Of a stretch of DNA of 22,833 nucleotides, positions 5,309 through 10,297 are shown piece after piece. Position numbers and translations under genes: made by a program. The stretch lies in the IMG/VR virus record IMGVR_UViG_3300042876_000486, positions 1 to 22,833 of that record; one strand, written 5' to 3'. This DNA is from a virus. Numbering within the stretch: position 1 is the first letter of the stretch; every line of letters begins with the position of its first letter. The notes under the pieces were generated by a model, which saw only the letters and a program-made list of their open reading frames with translations, was not told the DNA's origin and did not search any database.

Positions 5309-5554
5309 CTATGTGGCTTCATACGCAGCAACGATTGCGAGGTCGGTGATGCGGGCAACCTCATCGGGGTCAGCATCCTCATTGTCGATCAAAGCCAGAT
5401 ATGCATCGTAGTGCTCACGGGCATACACGTGGGCCTCGTCGGTGAAGTATTCGAGGATATAGTTAACCTCGAGTTCTGGAGGCAGAACGTAGGTGTCGGG
5501 GTCGATCGTCTGCGGCAAGGGCAGGTCACGATCATTGGCGAACAGTGTCAGCAT
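5309..5554 (-). CDS. 81-aa acidic unknown protein, second gene of a cassette
   Basis: ATG 5554 lies three bases after the upstream stop; the end of that gene supplies a GGGTGA ribosome site. The 81-residue product is strongly acidic with many Asp/Glu and Tyr (DTYVLPPELEVNYILEYF; HYDAYLALIDNEDADPDEVA) and is probably helical in its second half. Acidic small phage proteins sometimes mimic DNA or bind host enzymes, but nothing here proves that. Cotranscribed with 5558-5764. Confidence 0.75.
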   Translation of the reverse strand: MLTLFANDRDLPLPQTIDPDTYVLPPELEVNYILEYFTDEAHVYAREHYDAYLALIDNEDADPDEVARITDLAIVAAYEAT

Positions 5555-5557
5555 GAG

Positions 5558-5764
5558 TCACCCATATACCCAGACGTCGATGGCCGTGGTGAGATAGTCA
5601 CAGCCGGGTTCGTGCTCATCCATCCCGCGCTGGTCGATGATGCGCTGGATATTGTCGATGGCTTCGGCATCACGCTGGTCGGCATGACGGGTAAAGCGTT
5701 CACGCAATGCGGTGACTGCGCGAAGCAAGGCGACTTCAGTGGTCATGGGTCGAGGATCAGGCAT
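5558..5764 (-). CDS. 68-aa helical unknown protein, first gene of a cassette
   Basis: The start is ATG 5764, preceded by AACGAATGGAGATACTC. The in-frame ATG inside GAATGGAG is taken as part of the ribosome site, as elsewhere in the array. The product has a helix-rich core (EVALLRAVTALRERFTRHAD; EAIDNIQRIIDQRGM) and a short C-terminal CDYLTTAIDVWVYG. Unknown function. Promoter 5792-5820. Confidence 0.75.
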   Translation of the reverse strand: MPDPRPMTTEVALLRAVTALRERFTRHADQRDAEAIDNIQRIIDQRGMDEHEPGCDYLTTAIDVWVYG

Positions 5765-5791
5765 GAGTATCTCCATTCGTTGCGATAGCAT

Positions 5792-5820
5792 ATCATCGCA
5801 TATTGGCTACCAGCAATCAA
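5792..5820 (-). promoter_or_regulatory. Cassette promoter (68-aa gene)
   Basis: Minus strand TTGATT (5820-5815), 17 bases, GATGAT (5797-5792), preceded by AAGATTGGCG and followed by ATGCTATCGCAACGAATGGAG. The spacer carries GCTGGTAGCC, which resembles part of repeat family 1. Confidence 0.7.
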
Positions 5821-5837
5821 CGCCAATCTTGCTTGCG

Positions 5838-5854
5838 GGCAACTACTGGTAGCC
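5838..5854 (+). repeat. Dispersed repeat family 1 copy
   Basis: GGCAACTACTGGTAGCC, 17 bases upstream of a cassette -35 box and just past the terminator of the next unit. Confidence 0.75.
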
Positions 5855-5867
5855 AAAATGTTACCCT

Positions 5868-5889
5868 GAAAGAAGCCCCGAAGGGCTTC
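5868..5889 (-). terminator. UUCG-loop terminator of the 6177-5896 gene
   Basis: Minus strand GAAGCCC-TTCG-GGGCTTC followed by TTTCAGGG, with a 7-bp stem six bases past the stop codon. Confidence 0.75.
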
Positions 5890-5895
5890 AATCAG

Positions 5896-6177
5896 TCAGG
5901 GCATAGTCACGCGGCGGATGTGAGCCCACAGGGACATGGTGATCCCGGTTTCGATCAGCTGGTCGATCTCGCCCGGGTTCAGGCGCAGCGCTTCGCCGAA
6001 GGCTTCGGCGTGTTCGACGGCTTCGCGGTCGAGGATCGAGCCACCGCTGATGTTCAGCCAGCGGGCGTCGGGGTCAAGCTCGACGGTGAGGCCCATCTCG
6101 CGCAGGCGGTCGAAGTCAAGAGTGACGCCGTGCTTCGGTGCGCTCGAAGCCGGGCGGGCAGTTTTCATCGTAGGCAT
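5896..6177 (-). CDS. 93-aa unknown protein, single-gene cassette
   Basis: ATG 6177 follows CAAACGAATGGAGGTGCTG, an excellent GGAGGT ribosome site. A basic, flexible N-terminus (MPTMKTARPASSAPK) precedes LDFDRLREMGLTVELDPDAR, a GGSILDREAVEHAEAFGEAL helix and LNPGEIDQLIETGITMSLWA. No family is recognised. The promoter is 6207-6235 and the terminator 5868-5889, making a complete single-gene unit. Confidence 0.8.
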   Translation of the reverse strand: MPTMKTARPASSAPKHGVTLDFDRLREMGLTVELDPDARWLNISGGSILDREAVEHAEAFGEALRLNPGEIDQLIETGITMSLWAHIRRVTMP

Positions 6178-6206
6178 CAGCACCTCCATTCGTTTGATGC
6201 AAGAAC

Positions 6207-6235
6207 ACAATCGCACATGGGCAGCCATCAATCAA
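6207..6235 (-). promoter_or_regulatory. Cassette promoter (93-aa gene)
   Basis: Minus strand TTGATT (6235-6230), 17 bases, GATTGT (6212-6207), with GCCCATGTGC in the spacer and TTGCATCAAACGAATGGAGG as leader. Confidence 0.7.
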
Positions 6236-6268
6236 CCGGAATCTTGCTTACTCCTAACCGGAGAGGCT

Positions 6269-6353
6269 GGCAACTACTGGTGGCCAAGCTACTGGCCCAC
6301 AGCAAGGCAACCACTGGTAGCCCGATTCCAGACCAGGCTGGCAACCAGTAGTG
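6269..6353 (+). repeat. Cluster of three family 1 repeats, one with inverted core
   Basis: GGCAACTACTGG (6269-6280), GGCAACCACTGGTAGC (6306-6321) and GGCAACCAGTAGTGG (6339-6353). In the third copy the CTACTGG core is inverted relative to the flanking GGCAAC. Between them lies CCAGACCAG, as between the copies near 4720. Confidence 0.65.
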
Positions 6354-6374
6354 GGAGGTAAGTCACCAGTCCAG

Positions 6375-6404
6375 GGGGCCGTTCCAGTCTAGGGGCCGTT
6401 CCAG
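6375..6404 (+). repeat. Dispersed repeat family 2, copy C
   Basis: GGGCCGTTCCAGTCTAGGGG followed at once by a second GCCGTTCCAG, i.e. one and a half copies, just beyond the stop of the 51-aa gene where a terminator would be expected. Confidence 0.6.
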
Positions 6405-6405
6405 T

Positions 6406-6561
6406 TCAAGCTTTGAGTGCTTCAATCTCTTTCTTGCGGCGCCACGTGGCTTCGTCTCTGCTCATGCCGGTCCACTTCGGCCAGCCATCCACAAAGACAG
6501 CCCAGGAGTACTGATCGTCTCCTTCGTACTTCCTCATCTTCACCCGCTGCTCAGGCCTCAT
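6406..6561 (-). CDS. 51-aa small phage protein (YSWAVFVDG motif)
   Basis: This short ORF starts at ATG 6561 in an ATGA overlap with the upstream stop. The 51-residue product has MRKYEGDDQYSWAVFVDGWP followed by KWTGMSRDEATWRRKKEIEA. The layout K-Y-x-G-D-D-x-Y-S-W-A-V-F ... T-G-(M/L)-S-R-x-E-A ... R-R-K resembles small phage/host proteins with a beta hairpin and a C-terminal helix that I recall as uncharacterised. It is coupled to the 75-aa gene. No clear hairpin terminator follows. Confidence 0.75.
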   Translation of the reverse strand: MRPEQRVKMRKYEGDDQYSWAVFVDGWPKWTGMSRDEATWRRKKEIEALKA

Positions 6562-6785
6562 GCTGAACCCACCATATCTGAGAAGCTACGGCCCGCGGCA
6601 ACAAGGTGGCTGTAGTAGAAGCCTTGCAGCCATTCGGTGGGTGAGTGGATGGACCACTTGGCCACAACGTATGGGTGCACGCTGTGGCCTTCGCGCCAGC
6701 AGCAGATCACCCATGTCTCATCGTCAAGTCGCTGACGCTCGATGACCGGGTAGCCATTGAGCATCTTCGGTGGTTCAGTCGTCAT
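6558..6785 (-). CDS. 75-aa unknown protein, first gene of a two-gene cassette
   Basis: ATG 6785 follows AAACGAATGGAGGTTAGC, so GGAGGT is the ribosome site and the in-frame ATG upstream is not used. The 75-residue product has MLNGYPVIERQRLDDETWVI, then HPYVVAKWSIHSPTEW, GFYYSHLVAAGRSF. The pattern of a YVVAKW strand, a G-(F/H)-Y strand and a closing helix recalls small phage proteins of unknown function. Promoter 6815-6843. Confidence 0.75.
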   Translation of the reverse strand: MTTEPPKMLNGYPVIERQRLDDETWVICCWREGHSVHPYVVAKWSIHSPTEWLQGFYYSHLVAAGRSFSDMVGSA

Positions 6786-6814
6786 GCTAACCTCCATTCG
6801 TTTAGCGTAAGATC

Positions 6815-6843
6815 ATAATATCGTCTAAGTATCCACAGTGCAA
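6815..6843 (-). promoter_or_regulatory. Cassette promoter (75-aa gene)
   Basis: Minus strand TTGCAC (6843-6838), 17 bases, TATTAT (6820-6815), the best -10 of the family. GATCGGCA precedes it and TTACGCTAAACGAATGGAGG follows. This copy confirms that GATGAT in the others sits at the -10 position. Confidence 0.75.
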
Positions 6844-6959
6844 TGCCGATCTCGCTAGGAAATTGCCCAAGGCTTTTGCTGGCAACCTCTAGTCTCCTTT
6901 CCCCAGCCCCCACAGGTAACCCCTGGCTACTTTTCTTGCCGTCCCTGGTTAGAATGGCG

Positions 6960-6988
6960 TTGAGAGTGAGCAAGAAACGTGATAGGCT
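6960..6988 (+). promoter_or_regulatory. Plus-strand promoter of the 7034 gene
   Basis: TTGAGA (6960-6965), 17 bases, TAGGCT (6983-6988), preceded by AATGGCG exactly as in the minus-strand family (TTGGCG-TTGA). It is divergent from 6815-6843. Confidence 0.65.
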
Positions 6989-7033
6989 GAATGTGTCACG
7001 ACGACGTGACTAACCCGAACGGAGCAACAAACG

Positions 7034-7291
7034 ATGACGACCGAACCCAAAACCCCCGAAGCGCCCGTCGAAAAATCGACGAAGGCCAAAACCTTCACGC
7101 TCGCCCAGCTTGCCCGGGAGCTGAAGACCGACCCGAAACTCGCCCGTCGCAAGTTCCGCGCGAACGCGGCGAAGGAGAAGCCGACGAAGCTTCCCGACCC
7201 GGTGAAGGCGCCCGGCCGCAAGAACACGCGGTACGAATGGCCCGACAACGCGGCCAACCGCAAGGCGGTCACCGACTTCCTCAAAGGCTAA
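7034..7291 (+). CDS. 85-aa basic DNA-binding-like protein, paralogue of 1943-2200
   Basis: ATG 7034 follows GAACGGAGCAACAAACG. An N-terminal Pro/Lys/Glu linker (MTTEPKTPEAPVEKSTKAK) leads into KTFTLAQLARELKTDPKLAR and a basic RRKFRANAAKEK segment, then KNTRYEWPDNAANRKAVTDF. The length and the KTFT.A.LAR...K.AR / RANAA / (K/R)YE(Y/W) pattern match the minus-strand gene at 2200-1943. It is probably a helix-turn-helix or nucleoid-like DNA binder. It has its own promoter and terminator and ends the cassette array on the right. Confidence 0.85.
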   Translation: MTTEPKTPEAPVEKSTKAKTFTLAQLARELKTDPKLARRKFRANAAKEKPTKLPDPVKAPGRKNTRYEWPDNAANRKAVTDFLKG

Positions 7292-7298
7292 CGGGATT

Positions 7299-7323
7299 GG
7301 GCGCTCCGGCGCCCTTTCTCTTG
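7299..7323 (+). terminator. Terminator of the 7034 gene
   Basis: GGGCGC-TCCG-GCGCCC followed by TTTCTCTTG, eight bases past the TAA stop. Confidence 0.8.
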
Positions 7324-7332
7324 CCCTAAAGA

Positions 7333-7371
7333 CTGGCAACTACTAGTCTCTTAACCTCTATCTGGGCAACT
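7333..7371 (+). repeat. Dispersed repeat family 1, two ACTAGT variants
   Basis: Two copies of GGCAACTACTAGTC, about 30 bases apart (near 7335 and 7361). Here the core is CTACTAGT instead of CTACTGGTAG. More degenerate copies follow at 7445 and 7487 (GCAACTACTTTTTGC, GCAACTAGTTTTTGC). Confidence 0.6.
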
Positions 7372-7624
7372 ACTAGTCCATCTTAGTAGGCAAGACGGAG
7401 TAGATAGATGGGTAAGATAGAGCAGACAGGTAGGCAAGAAGATAGCAACTACTTTTTGCTTGCTGGCTACTAGAGCTATCTTTCTAGCAACTAGTTTTTG
7501 CTTCTGGCCACCAGCCGGAGGCCTCTGGGGTCTAGTTGTAGGAAAGTTACGGTTCCAGAGTGGTCCAGTGTAGTGGGGAGTACAGTCCCCTACCAGAGCC
7601 TGGGCCGGGCCATTCCAGAGACTT

Positions 7625-7660
7625 GAGGCCACCTATAGGAGCCGTTCCACCCTAGGGGTC
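7625..7660 (+). repeat. Dispersed repeat family 2, copy D
   Basis: GAGGCCACC, then GAGCCGTTCCACCCTAGGGG; CCATTCCA follows. It marks the border between the GC-rich repeat zone and the AT-rich zone. Confidence 0.65.
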
Positions 7661-7918
7661 AGAGCCATTCCACTCAGCTACAAAAGTTTCCTCGCGCGTA
7701 TTACACACTTTTTTACAGTTTTGAATGGCGTTATAGTAATAACTACATGATACTATTCATTCTTTTTCGACAGCATTCGCCTAAACCTAGGGCGTTTGAC
7801 TTTTTTGAATCTATCAACGCTTCAAAACCTGTAAATATTCATACATGTAATCACGCGATGCTAGTAATGGCATGCCCTCAATGAAATCAAGCACTTACAA
7901 TCCAACACCCTCCATTTC

Positions 7919-7939
7919 ATAGCAAATTTGCATTGCTAT
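7919..7939. repeat. Inverted repeat in AT-rich region
   Basis: ATAGCAA-atttgca-TTGCTAT, a perfect 7-bp inverted repeat that includes the 10-bp palindrome GCAAATTTGC. No T tract follows; a possible protein-binding site. Confidence 0.5.
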
Positions 7940-8091
7940 ACAAGGTAATTTTTGCCGAAATTTCTCCCTCGATTTCGCATAAGTACTTGAAATCAAACGC
8001 TAATCGTCCAGATACCAAACAGGAGTGAAATGCTAGCGCTATACAGTTTTCGCCTATAGACATAGAGCCACCGTCTGGACACAAAAAGTAT

Positions 8092-8121
8092 TTGACATAC
8101 CCGCATAAGACGTGATACGTT
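8092..8121 (+). promoter_or_regulatory. Promoter of the large rightward operon
   Basis: TTGACA (8092-8097, consensus -35), 18 bases, TACGTT (8116-8121), or ATACGT after 17. The first gene starts about 38 bases downstream of the -10. It is the only strong promoter seen before the 8159-14622 gene run. Confidence 0.65.
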
Positions 8122-8158
8122 AGGAATATCCCTACAGCTCTAATAGGTAAAGCCCAAA

Positions 8159-8431
8159 ATGATCGGCAGTGCCCCCACGAAAAAAGATTTGCTCGAGCTG
8201 CTGTATTCCACGCAAGAGCTAGCCGTCATGGCGAGAGTCTCAACGCCTGCGTGGCGCAACTCTGGCCACGTCCGTGGTGGCGAAGCAGTCATTCGGAGAG
8301 CTGCATTCCAGGCACAGCGGGAACTGATGCATCTCCACAACGAGGCGCAGCGCGACGACGTTAAACTACTGCTGCTATCAATGGCTCAGGCTTTGGACAC
8401 ATTACCAACGAGGCACACCGATGTGGGGTGA
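8159..8431 (+). CDS. 90-aa HTH-like protein, first gene of the rightward operon
   Basis: ATG 8159 is the first start after promoter 8092-8121, although its ribosome site (TAGGTAAAGCCCAAA) is modest. Residues 9-35 (KDLLELLYSTQELAVMARVS, then TPAWRNSGH) look like a helix-turn-helix and closely resemble the 8597 protein (ELIRMFYTSNEAAALAHIS, STWS). The C-terminal half is helical (QRELMHLHNEAQRDDVKLLL). Probably a small DNA-binding regulator. Its stop overlaps the next gene by 11 nt. Confidence 0.75.
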   Translation: MIGSAPTKKDLLELLYSTQELAVMARVSTPAWRNSGHVRGGEAVIRRAAFQAQRELMHLHNEAQRDDVKLLLLSMAQALDTLPTRHTDVG

Positions 8432-8660
8432 GTGGATAAGAATTCATCACGCGCAACCAGCCGTGGGCGAATACATACAGATGGAATACAACTGCGGGTT
8501 TTGCGGCAACAGTCCCCTAGTTCTCGAAGGGTTCTATGGCACGGACACGCCCAAGTACATCAGCGGTGACGAACCATGCGACAGAAGGGCAGAAAGATGG
8601 CGAAAGTTGAAGCCAAACGCAAAAGAAAAAGCCGTAGAACGCCAAGCCGTCTTGAGCTGA
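8421..8660 (+). CDS. 79-aa cysteine-motif protein
   Basis: ATG 8421 lies inside the end of the previous gene. The product starts MWGEWIRIHHAQPAVGEYIQ and has C25-G-F-C28-GN, with C53 further on (GDEPCDRR), a possible degenerate zinc site. Its Lys/Arg-rich tail (RAERWRKLKPNAKEKAVERQ) overlaps the first 64 bases of the 8597 gene in another frame, so that tail may simply be read through the next gene's start. Function unknown. Confidence 0.65.
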   Translation: MWGEWIRIHHAQPAVGEYIQMEYNCGFCGNSPLVLEGFYGTDTPKYISGDEPCDRRAERWRKLKPNAKEKAVERQAVLS

Positions 8661-8887
8661 TCCGGATGTTCTACACCAGCAATGAGGCGGCGGCGCTGGC
8701 GCATATCTCAGCCAGCACTTGGAGCATCGCTCAGCAGCACCCCGACTGGGCGAGTACAAGGCGTCACACTGACACGATCATCCAAGAGCTCATCAGTGAA
8801 TTGGACCAGATAGCTACGTCGGGCACGTCAAAGACGTACCGCGACTGGGCAGTAGCAACAAGAGCTCTTGTGGGAGAAGCGGAATGA
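8597..8887 (+). CDS. 96-aa HTH-like protein, paralogue of the 8159 product
   Basis: The start chosen is ATG 8597 after AGAAGGGCAGAAAG; an in-frame ATG at 8576 is possible. A Lys/Arg-rich N-terminus (MAKVEAKRKRKSRRTPS) could bind nucleic acid. LELIRMFYTSNEAAALAHIS then STWSIAQQH matches the helix-turn-helix-like part of the operon's first protein, followed by a helical C-terminus (IIQELISELDQIA). The pair looks like a diverged duplication. Its stop is coupled to the next gene by ATGA. Confidence 0.75.
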   Translation: MAKVEAKRKRKSRRTPSRLELIRMFYTSNEAAALAHISASTWSIAQQHPDWASTRRHTDTIIQELISELDQIATSGTSKTYRDWAVATRALVGEAE

Positions 8888-9081
8888 AGACTCTGATAAA
8901 TAAAGGCAGCCTGGCAGATTTCGTCAGAGCAGGCCATTGTTTGGTGTTCAACATGCTCAGCGACAACAGGCCCAGCCTCATCTATGTGGGTAGCCGTAAA
9001 GGCTGGCCGAAAAGCAGGCACCATGGTCGACGCACGACAAAAAGCGTCAAATACCGGATCATAGTAAGAGGCAAACTATGA
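8884..9081 (+). CDS. 65-aa basic unknown protein
   Basis: ATGA overlap on both sides. A short helix (MKTLINKGSLADFVRAGHCL) is followed by NMLSDNRPSLIYVGSRKGWP and a very basic tail (KSRHHGRRTTKSVKYRIIVR). High Arg/Lys/His content suggests nucleic-acid contact, but no family is recognised. Confidence 0.7.
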   Translation: MKTLINKGSLADFVRAGHCLVFNMLSDNRPSLIYVGSRKGWPKSRHHGRRTTKSVKYRIIVRGKL

Positions 9082-9329
9082 GCATTCTCTGCACTATATT
9101 CGGCCATCGCTGGCAGCCGAGCAAATCCCGAGAGCTCCACACTTACTACTGCCCCTGGTGCAAGAGCTATGGCGTGACGACGGACTACCTACTGAACATC
9201 ATCCAAGAGTATGAGGAGATACTCCATGATCTTGGCGTGCTTCACAAAGACAATCCCAAAACAGGGGGAAAAGGTAAACGTCTACCTGACGGTTGGCGAG
9301 TTATCGACTCCGACGCAGATAAAGCGTGA
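9078..9329 (+). CDS. 83-aa Cys/His zinc-binding-like protein
   Basis: ATG 9078 overlaps the upstream stop (ATGA). It begins MSILCTIFGHRWQPSK and has YYC25-PW-C28-KSYG, so C5, H10, C25 and C28 could form one zinc site. The C-x-(I)-F-G-H-x-W ... C-x-x-C layout is frequent in small phage proteins of unknown role. The last 34 codons overlap the next gene in another frame. Confidence 0.7.
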   Translation: MSILCTIFGHRWQPSKSRELHTYYCPWCKSYGVTTDYLLNIIQEYEEILHDLGVLHKDNPKTGGKGKRLPDGWRVIDSDADKA

Positions 9330-9546
9330 GCTCCTCAAGGAGCAGATCATGCTGAGGAAGATCTACAAGAGCCTCGGCGACAATTCACCGCCGTTCGATC
9401 CGGCGCCGTTCCTCGATGTGACTGACGTACTGTTCCTCCAGCTCAAGGAGAACCGCACGCCAGACCGTGTGAAGTACGAGTTGACCGAGTACAAGAACGA
9501 AGATCAGAAGCGAGCCTTTATGGAGAGAATCAATGCAAAAGCTTAG
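9226..9546 (+). CDS. 106-aa unknown protein
   Basis: ATG 9226 has a strong ribosome site, AGGAGAT with a 5-nt spacer, inside the previous gene, giving a 104-nt out-of-frame overlap. The product continues with KQGEKVNVYLTVGELSTPTQ, a helix (IKRELLKEQIMLRKIYKSLG) and a C-terminal charged part (KENRTPDRVKYELTEYKNED). No family recognised. A shorter protein from ATG 9349 cannot be excluded. Confidence 0.65.
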   Translation: MILACFTKTIPKQGEKVNVYLTVGELSTPTQIKRELLKEQIMLRKIYKSLGDNSPPFDPAPFLDVTDVLFLQLKENRTPDRVKYELTEYKNEDQKRAFMERINAKA

Positions 9547-9706
9547 AGACATGGTCCGTGCCTACATCCTGCGCAAGCTGGTGGGCGAAGTCGACCGAGA
9601 GGCGCTGCTCGAGAAAGCCAGCGAAGAGGTGATCAACGATATCACCACCAAGGGGTTCACGCCGGCGGATGAGGCGGTCATTGACGCGGCGCTCAACACA
9701 CCCTGA
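9533..9706 (+). CDS. 57-aa helical unknown protein
   Basis: ATG 9533 follows GGAGAGAATCA and overlaps the upstream stop by 14 nt. The product is helical: MQKLRDMVRAYILRKLVGEV, REALLEKASEEVINDITTKG, then FTPADEAVIDAALNTP. It may be a small coiled-coil or helical-bundle protein. No family recognised, but it fills the gap between well-spaced neighbours. Confidence 0.7.
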   Translation: MQKLRDMVRAYILRKLVGEVDREALLEKASEEVINDITTKGFTPADEAVIDAALNTP

Positions 9707-10136
9707 CACCATCAGCGTGACGGTTGATGGCGTCCATTACCCAAGCCGCGGCGCAGCAGCCAAAGCATTGGGTGTATGTGTGGGCGTCATCACCCGGCAC
9801 TACAAGAGGTACGGCAGCAGCTTCACGCTACAGCTGGCTCACCACCGCAAGCCGGTGCCAACATACGGGCACAAGAGCATCGCAGAGGCAGCACGACAGC
9901 TCAACGTCAACCATCGAAAGCTAAGAACCGGCAGGGAACAAGGCGAAGAGTTTGAAAGAAAAATCAGGTGCCAGCTATTCAAGCCCCCGCCGCCCTGGCA
10001 TCAGTATACTCCATGGGCATGGGGATACTTACTTCACGGCAGTATGCTGCAGTACTGGCCGGGCACACGGAAGTGGCGCTGGAAAATGCAGACCTACATC
10101 GGCAACGTCCATCAGTTCATAGAGGATCACACATGA
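9669..10136 (+). CDS. Protein with two intron-nuclease-type DNA-binding repeats
   Basis: The start is uncertain: ATG 9669 gives 155 residues, and a GTG near 9717 would start just before the first domain. Residues about 17-52 (VTVDGVHYPSRGAAAKALGV ... ITRHYKRYG) match the NUMOD1/IENR pattern (DG..Y.S...AAK.LG.....I..), a helix-turn-helix module that homing endonucleases use for target binding. A second, weaker copy follows (KSIAEAARQLNVNHRKLRTG). No GIY-YIG or HNH catalytic motif is visible. The C-terminus is Trp/Pro-rich (PPPPWHQYTPWAWGYLL). It may be a nuclease relic or a DNA-binding regulator. Confidence 0.7.
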   Translation: MRRSLTRRSTHPDTISVTVDGVHYPSRGAAAKALGVCVGVITRHYKRYGSSFTLQLAHHRKPVPTYGHKSIAEAARQLNVNHRKLRTGREQGEEFERKIRCQLFKPPPPWHQYTPWAWGYLLHGSMLQYWPGTRKWRWKMQTYIGNVHQFIEDHT

Positions 10137-10297
10137 CCATACTTCTTCTCATCGCTACCTTCGTCGCCTTTCTTCTCTGGCTTAGGGCTTATCTAAGCTC
10201 AGCTGAAGATGCAATACCCAACGGCATCATTGCTGTAGTCGGCACGGCATTCGTCGCCGGCGGCTGGGCGTTCTGGATCTTGGATTGGTTTCTCTGA
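10133..10297 (+). CDS. 54-aa membrane protein, two spans
   Basis: ATG 10133 in an ATGA overlap; a longer frame upstream belongs to the previous gene in another frame. Residues 1-20 (MTILLLIATFVAFLLWLRAY) and 29-53 (PNGIIAVVGTAFVAGGWAFW) are two membrane segments joined by a short polar loop (LSSAEDAI). Unknown inner-membrane role. Confidence 0.75.
   Translation: MTILLLIATFVAFLLWLRAYLSSAEDAIPNGIIAVVGTAFVAGGWAFWILDWFL

Larger units (their letters stand above)
7324..8091. other. Non-coding control region, candidate origin
   Basis: About 770 bases without a convincing gene at the switch from leftward to rightward transcription. From left to right: repeat family 1 copies; a purine-rich tract about 7385-7445 with GTAGGCAAGA twice (7386-7395, 7430-7439); a duplicated GCAACTA(C/G)TTTTTGCTT block (7445, 7487); repeat family 2 copy D; then an abrupt change at about 7680 to AT-rich sequence up to 8091, with a 7-bp inverted repeat ATAGCAA/TTGCTAT (7919-7939) around the palindrome GCAAATTTGC. 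This arrangement fits a replication origin or early control region, by inference. Confidence 0.45.

Noticed and set aside
5803-6361. Two long plus-strand frames (182 and 141 codons)
   Set aside because: They are antisense to the 93-aa gene and its conserved promoter and read through dispersed repeats.
7351-7632. 93-codon minus-strand frame
   Set aside because: It reads through family 1 repeats and the purine-rich tract. The low-complexity product lacks a ribosome site.
7747-7884. 45-codon plus-strand ORF starting MILFILFRQHSPKPR
   Set aside because: No ribosome site and only a weak promoter-like TGGCG-TTATAG upstream. In AT-rich non-coding DNA this length is expected by chance, so it is not listed as a gene.
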